Assembly: GCA_032353305.1 (NCBI GenBank)
Contig: JAUCNG010415689.1
Span: 1 to 10,203, forward strand
Source: Cephalothrix spiralis
Taxonomy: Eukaryota > Nemertea > Palaeonemertea > Archinemertea > Cephalotrichidae
Direction: 5' to 3'
DNA length: 10,203 nt
Shown: piece after piece, positions 7,193 through 10,203 of the stretch
Position numbering within the stretch: position 1 is the first letter of the stretch
Layout: each line of letters begins with the position of its first letter
Notes under the pieces: model-generated
What the model saw: only the letters and a program-made list of their open reading frames with translations
Told to the model about the DNA's origin: nothing
The model's database searches: none
Translations under genes and position numbers: made by a program

Positions 7193-7972
7193 ATGCCTTT
7201 GCCAGTGCTGCCTGAAAGATGGGCAAGGGGCACAGTGCCACAAGAGGTTCTGGCGTGGTCGTCCCATGAGTTGGCGGCAAATATAGAGGAGTACGGCCAA
7301 CTCCCTCGAGGGGACCATGACCTATTTTGCGCCTGGTTGACAAGAGCCGGCGCAAGAATAGCCGCACTGACAAGTGAGAGCCACAATGTCGCCCACTATG
7401 GGGTTTTGTGGTTCTCCCTACAAGAACTTGTGGGCCCTCCGATGGGGACACTGTGGTACATTTATAGACTTTATTCTGTATTTCCTAAGGAGTCTCGTCC
7501 GCTCACGGACGAAGAAGTATTTTCAGTTAGGCGCAGTGCGGACGCGCATCGAAACACGTTGCGTCCCGCTGCAGGAGCACACGCACTGGCAGTAGCGGTG
7601 CCAACCCCGCGTTTCCTTACTCCCGTACTGGGTGGAGCGCAGGCCTCTGCACGCGCACCGGCCTTACTAGGTGACGGGCCGACCCAGCGAGCGGACAATC
7701 GCGCGGCCCAGGCGCAGGCGAGGACTCCGCGGGCCGCGGCGAACTCGTCCGGGGCGAGGCCGTCTCATGTCGCTCATAACGAGACTAAAGAGTACTATGC
7801 ACGGCGAATTAGTGTCTCGCAGGCTGTGGGGTACGTGATACCCAGCTCCCGGGACATGGAGGCGTTCCATAGAGGGGAGATCAACAAAGATCTCGGCTTA
7901 GAAAACTTTTTGAAGCGGCACTTGATTTTTCGAAAGACGGACATCCCGCAGGATGTGATCGGTTTTGTATAG
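7193..7972 (+). CDS. ORF4: accessory protein of unknown function, 259 residues
   Basis: I do not recognise this protein. The ATG at 7193 lies immediately after a splice-acceptor-like CAG. Three parts can be seen: residues 1 to about 115 look folded, with alternating helix-like and aromatic segments (GVLWFSLQELVG, GTLWYIYRLYSVF); residues about 120-205 are rich in Ala, Arg, Pro and Gln and probably disordered; residues about 206-259 form a second compact, charged segment ending KTDIPQDVIGFV. There is no clear signal peptide or transmembrane anchor and no Cys-rich or zinc motif, so it is not an envelope protein. Base composition is odd: 7561-7740 is 72% GC, against an AT-rich neighbourhood, which could mean capture from another genome or selection on the linker. 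The open frame through 260 codons and the acceptor context support a real gene. Confidence 0.72.
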   Translation: MPLPVLPERWARGTVPQEVLAWSSHELAANIEEYGQLPRGDHDLFCAWLTRAGARIAALTSESHNVAHYGVLWFSLQELVGPPMGTLWYIYRLYSVFPKESRPLTDEEVFSVRRSADAHRNTLRPAAGAHALAVAVPTPRFLTPVLGGAQASARAPALLGDGPTQRADNRAAQAQARTPRAAANSSGARPSHVAHNETKEYYARRISVSQAVGYVIPSSRDMEAFHRGEINKDLGLENFLKRHLIFRKTDIPQDVIGFV

Positions 7973-8298
7973 AAGGGGGAGGGCAGGCGCCAAGGCCGTA
8001 ACCCCAGACGGTAAGGACCTGGTTCCCTGGCCCCTGCATTGCAAGTTTGAGTTCGAGTCTGTCTATATATATATTAAAAAGGGCGCCATCTGGAAGATTG
8101 AGTAAAAAAAAAAAAACTGTAGAGTATTTAACGTATCTATAATCGATTATTCCTATCTCCGGTCCAAAGGTTCACTAACATTGAACTATGTCTGTTTTTT
8201 TTTTGTTTTTTTTGATGTACTACACATTTTTTTATTATTTATATAATTTTCTATATATTGGTTTAGCAAAATTTTTTGTATTATCTTATGTCTTCCAG
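7973..8298 (+). other. Spacer between ORF4 and ORF5, probably largely intronic
   Basis: There is no gene. A donor-like ACG|GTAAGG is at 8011, 38 bases after the ORF4 stop. Later come an AT dinucleotide tract (8063-8074), an A13 run (8105-8117), a CTAAC branch-point-like motif near 8174, and long T-rich sequence from 8190 ending in GTCTTCCAG at 8298. If donor 8011 and acceptor 8298 are used together, the intron is 288 bases. The T-rich part is open in frame with ORF5 and would read as a hydrophobic peptide, which I consider an artefact of the pyrimidine tract. Confidence 0.5.
8266..8298 (+). promoter_or_regulatory. Candidate 3' splice site directly before ORF5
   Basis: A T-rich tract ends in TATGTCTTCCAG at 8298, and the ORF5 ATG starts at the next base (8299). 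This is the same arrangement as at ORF4. The branch point is less clear than for ORF4, and an earlier AG at 8263-8264 could compete. Confidence 0.6.
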
Positions 8299-8874
8299 AT
8301 GCGTGTCTTGATCTTAGGGGACTCTTTCGCTGTTAAAGTTAAAGAGTCTCGAGGACATGCGATCGAGTCGCCAAATTGGGAGATTGTGTGGGAGGCTCGT
8401 TCCGGAAGGTTGGCGTTTGATCTGATTGCCCGCCTGCCTGAGTTGGAGTCCTTCGATGCTTTAGTGCTTCAGCTTGGATCTAACGACCTTTGCCGTCGCA
8501 CTCCGGAGGCGGCGATGAATAGTCTTAGAGCTATCCTGAAGTGGGCACAGAGCAGGGGAGCGTATCTCCATACTGTTATTCCAGTGTCCACTCGAAAAAA
8601 GGATAGACGCCATTTCCTCCGGGGTAAGACGTTATCGGGTTATGCTGAAGACGTGAAGGACCTTAACACTAGAATCAGGGCAGAGGGCTGGAACCTAACA
8701 AAGTTTCATGGTCAGTTCAGACTAGGTCCGGATGGAATACATCCTTCCACAGTACGTGATTTTCCAAGAACCCCATCCGGAGTGGAAGTGCTGCAACGTA
8801 CTTATCGAGAAGCTTTGGCTTACATGTGGCGCCATTTTACAACTTATGCCCCCATGATCTATGAGGGTAAGTAG
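8299..8874 (+). CDS. ORF5: SGNH/GDSL-type hydrolase (esterase-like), 191 residues
   Basis: A probable serine hydrolase acting on an ester, such as an acetylated sugar or a lipid; the substrate cannot be told. All four signature blocks are present: block I LILGDS with nucleophile Ser9, block II Gly36 (RSGRL), block III GSND with Asn62, and block V GPDGIH with Asp145 and His148. The length of 191 residues is about that of a minimal SGNH domain. I chose ATG 8299 because block I normally lies at the N-terminus and a splice-acceptor-like CCAG precedes it. The frame also opens at 8188, which would add 37 hydrophobic residues from a T-rich tract. Without them there is no signal peptide, pointing to an intracellular enzyme. 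The gene ends GGTAAGTAG, so its last codons overlap a consensus splice donor. SGNH esterase domains are known in ORF1 of CR1-like LINEs. Confidence 0.88.
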   Translation: MRVLILGDSFAVKVKESRGHAIESPNWEIVWEARSGRLAFDLIARLPELESFDALVLQLGSNDLCRRTPEAAMNSLRAILKWAQSRGAYLHTVIPVSTRKKDRRHFLRGKTLSGYAEDVKDLNTRIRAEGWNLTKFHGQFRLGPDGIHPSTVRDFPRTPSGVEVLQRTYREALAYMWRHFTTYAPMIYEGK

Positions 8875-8923
8875 TTTTGGGATTGATATTTTGTATTTGT
8901 TGATTATTACATGGGGGCATAAG
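8843..8923 (+). repeat. Perfect 14-bp inverted repeat spanning the ORF5 stop codon
   Basis: CTTATGCCCCCATG (8843-8856) is the exact reverse complement of CATGGGGGCATAAG (8910-8923), with a 53-base loop containing the ORF5 stop and the donor-like GTAAGT. An RNA stem of this length with five G-C pairs in a row should be stable. It could mask the donor or mark the 3' end of the ORF5 message; function is inference. Confidence 0.8.
8864..8872 (+). promoter_or_regulatory. Consensus splice donor overlapping the ORF5 stop
   Basis: AGG|GTAAGT at 8864-8872 (cut after 8866) matches the metazoan donor consensus at all six intron positions. The TAG stop uses the last T of the donor. A possible downstream acceptor is the T-rich TTATTTTTAG at 9918-9927. 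Use would remove about 1 kb of the 3' untranslated region. Confidence 0.45.
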
Positions 8924-10004
8924 ATTTGATCTCCAAGAAACAAACTGATTCGGATCTCATATAGGAAAATTCCGGGCGACTCGAACTCAAGGGGGTGGAA
9001 CCCTAAGGAAATTCGAGGTTGCATTGTTACATTAGTACAATATTAACTGTCACCCTAATTATGGGGTTTATATAAGAGTAATTCTCAGGAGGTGCTCGTA
9101 AAGCATTTCTAGATTGACGCCTCGAATTTCTAGAACATCGGGGGTCCCAGTCCTTAGCTGCAGCGGACAGTTAACGCCATACTAAATCCATGTCTCGGGC
9201 GTCGCTATTATTTAAAACCTGTTATTGTCGCTCCCTCACTTAGAGACTGTGATCCTTGGGGGGGGGGGCCTAAGTATTAAATGGTTTAAGGTCTGTGGAT
9301 AGTATGAACACATGATTAGGAATACTAGATTTCGGTTTAACGTGAGTCCCGACCAGGAGTAATTTTTGTTTGACTGTTTACGAATGTTGCAAGATGTTAA
9401 AAAAAAAATTTTTTTTTTTTTTATTTCTTTCCTTTTTTTCAATAACTATTTTTTTGGACGCTCTAGGGGTCACAGTTTATTTTTTATACTAATAAGGGGG
9501 ACCCTGTGTGCTAGGCTTAGGATATGCCTAGTCGGCTCGATTGATTGTAATTACTAGAGGTCTTCCTGTTGTCCTGATTAAGGGTTGTTAGTATTTCTCC
9601 GACTCCTGAGTCGCCTCTGTAAGTCTCACCTAACTTATTGATCTATTTTCTGTAAATCAATTGTTTTTATGTCTATTGTTAAGGCATACACTCTAGTTGC
9701 CGCCTAGGAGCAAGGAGACTATATGGGACCGGGGATATACAGTGCAATGAGGTACTAGATCAATTAAGGAACCGACCTCCTAGGTAATTGCGTTGTTTAA
9801 ATTTTGATTAAGTGGCGCGCCTTGGACAACGTTATGTCAAATTGAAGTGTGAATCCCCCGGTAATAATACATTTTTTTTATCTCGGATAGTACCCTTATA
9901 GCTAGTACTAGTTAGTTTTATTTTTAGGAATGTTCAACTTAACTTTTAATATTTTTTTTATGCTACACATGATAGTATTTGTGGAGGAGATCCTATATAA
10001 AAAC
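8875..10004 (+). other. Long non-coding region between ORF5 and the polypurine tract
   Basis: No coding sequence longer than about 65 codons stands out in 1.1 kb. The stretch holds an 11-bp inverted repeat (GAAATTCGAGG 9008-9018 with CCTCGAATTTC 9120-9130), a run of 11 G at 9258-9268, an A-run followed by a long T-rich tract near 9397-9453, T-runs near 9873 and 9952, and a TATATAAAAA at 9994-10003. No AATAAA polyadenylation signal was seen. It probably serves as 3' untranslated sequence; similar long 3' stretches occur in many elements with extra genes. Confidence 0.6.
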
Positions 10005-10016
10005 AAGGGGGGGGAG
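10005..10016 (+). other. Polypurine tract (plus-strand primer)
   Basis: AAGGGGGGGGAG is a pure purine run that ends directly before TG at 10017, the usual first bases of an LTR. In this class, the tract resists RNase H and primes plus-strand DNA synthesis. The location downstream of all genes fits. The other G run (9258-9268) is not followed by TG. Confidence 0.72.
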
Positions 10017-10203
10017 TGTATGTTGGAAGGATGACTAGAAGTGCTTCAGACCCATTCTGGGCCTTCGTGTGGTTCTAAATCATTACACGATTGTAAGTCC
10101 CATGGTCTGATTCGACCAGGAAGCGAACATTACAACAAAGTGGTTGCATGACTCTATACAAAAGTGCCGTGCCTCGAAATTTTGCACTCAAATTTAGTAT
10201 GTA
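10017..10203 (+). repeat. Probable start of the 3' LTR (U3), truncated by the window edge
   Basis: Begins TGTATGTTGG right after the polypurine tract; 187 bases are visible with no end in the window. No matching copy was found near the window start, so the LTR cannot be confirmed as a repeat here. The assignment rests on position, the TG start and the adjacent polypurine tract. Confidence 0.5.

Larger units (their letters stand above)
8047..8990 (+). repeat. 13-bp inverted repeat flanking ORF5
   Basis: TTGAGTTCGAGTC (8047-8059) is the exact reverse complement of GACTCGAACTCAA (8978-8990). The arms enclose ORF5 and its proposed acceptor and donor. The sequence resembles the B box of tRNA promoters, but the flanks do not fold as a T arm. 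A chance match of this length in 10 kb is possible. Confidence 0.4.
1..10203 (+). mobile_element. Ty3/gypsy (Metaviridae-type) LTR retrotransposon, nearly complete, with two extra 3' genes
   Basis: All recognisable genes run in one direction: gag, protease, reverse transcriptase, RNase H, integrase, then two accessory ORFs, a polypurine tract and a probable 3' LTR start. Integrase after RNase H is the Ty3/gypsy and retrovirus order. No envelope-like protein (signal peptide, ectodomain, transmembrane anchor) is seen. The long ORFs have no internal stops, and the catalytic residues of protease, RT, RNase H and integrase are intact, so the copy looks young or under constraint. The outer limits are not defined here: I could not match the sequence after 10017 to anything near the start of the window, so the 5' LTR is probably wholly or mostly outside it. 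The internal region is longer than the 4 to 6 kb typical of the group, mainly because of the 3.7 kb after pol. Confidence 0.93.

Noticed and set aside
7471-7698. Minus-strand frames opposite ORF4 (several overlapping ones between 7115 and 7870)
   Set aside because: They are open because of the high GC of ORF4, overlap one another, and have no recognisable motif or start context.
7193-7972. ORF4 as an envelope protein
   Set aside because: No signal peptide, no cysteine-rich ectodomain, no furin-like site and no C-terminal transmembrane helix are visible.
7979-8062. tRNA or tRNA-derived SINE, because of GAGTTCGAGTCT near 8050
   Set aside because: The bases flanking the TTCGAGT loop give only two T-stem pairs, and no acceptor or anticodon stem could be drawn.
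8188-8298. Hydrophobic N-terminal extension of ORF5 (37 residues rich in Phe, Leu and Tyr), which could pass for a signal anchor
   Set aside because: It is encoded by a T-rich tract that reads as the pyrimidine stretch of a splice acceptor, and SGNH block I normally lies right at the N-terminus, as it does from ATG 8299.
9258-9268. G11 run as an alternative polypurine tract
   Set aside because: It is followed by CCTAAG rather than TG, while the tract at 10005-10016 runs directly into TGTATG.

Overview
The window holds most of one LTR retrotransposon of the Ty3/gypsy (Metaviridae) type, all on the + strand, in a probable metazoan genome. No ordinary host gene is visible. The pol order is protease, reverse transcriptase, RNase H, integrase, which defines Ty3/gypsy and excludes Ty1/copia. 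The animal assignment is inference. It rests on the style of the RNase H and integrase motifs, a C-x2-C motif after RNase H, and vertebrate/invertebrate-like splice sites.

Layout: 1-411 is an AT-rich leader with several short upstream ORFs and a 19-T run. Its last part is a near-perfect tandem duplication carrying both the final uORF start and the gag start. Gag is 412-2346; it has a capsid-like core, a duplicated 35-residue coiled-coil unit and an arginine-rich tail, but no CCHC zinc knuckle. Protease lies in the -1 frame (about 2301-2990), behind an in-phase T TTA AAC slippery heptamer and a possible pseudoknot. Pol (3026-6475; frame open from 2945) is again -1 relative to protease. Each core catalytic residue of RT, RNase H and integrase that I looked for is present, including a D,D35E integrase triad.

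Downstream of pol are about 3.7 kb not expected in a minimal Ty3/gypsy element. ORF4 (7193-7972) is an unrecognised GC-rich gene of 259 residues. ORF5 (8299-8874) is a 191-residue SGNH/GDSL-type hydrolase with all signature residues. Neither looks like an envelope gene. Each ATG directly follows a sequence resembling a 3' splice site (CAG|ATG), and donor-like sites follow ORF4 and overlap the end of ORF5. This suggests that both accessory genes are expressed from spliced subgenomic RNAs.

The last 1.3 kb is a long non-coding region with several inverted repeats. It ends in a polypurine tract (10005-10016) and a probable 3' LTR starting at 10017 that runs off the window. I could not find a matching 5' LTR copy or a convincing tRNA primer-binding site in the window, so the 5' boundary is unresolved.

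The most unusual features are the two accessory non-envelope genes with splice acceptors abutting their start codons, the SGNH hydrolase in an LTR element, and the three-frame gag/pro/pol layout.
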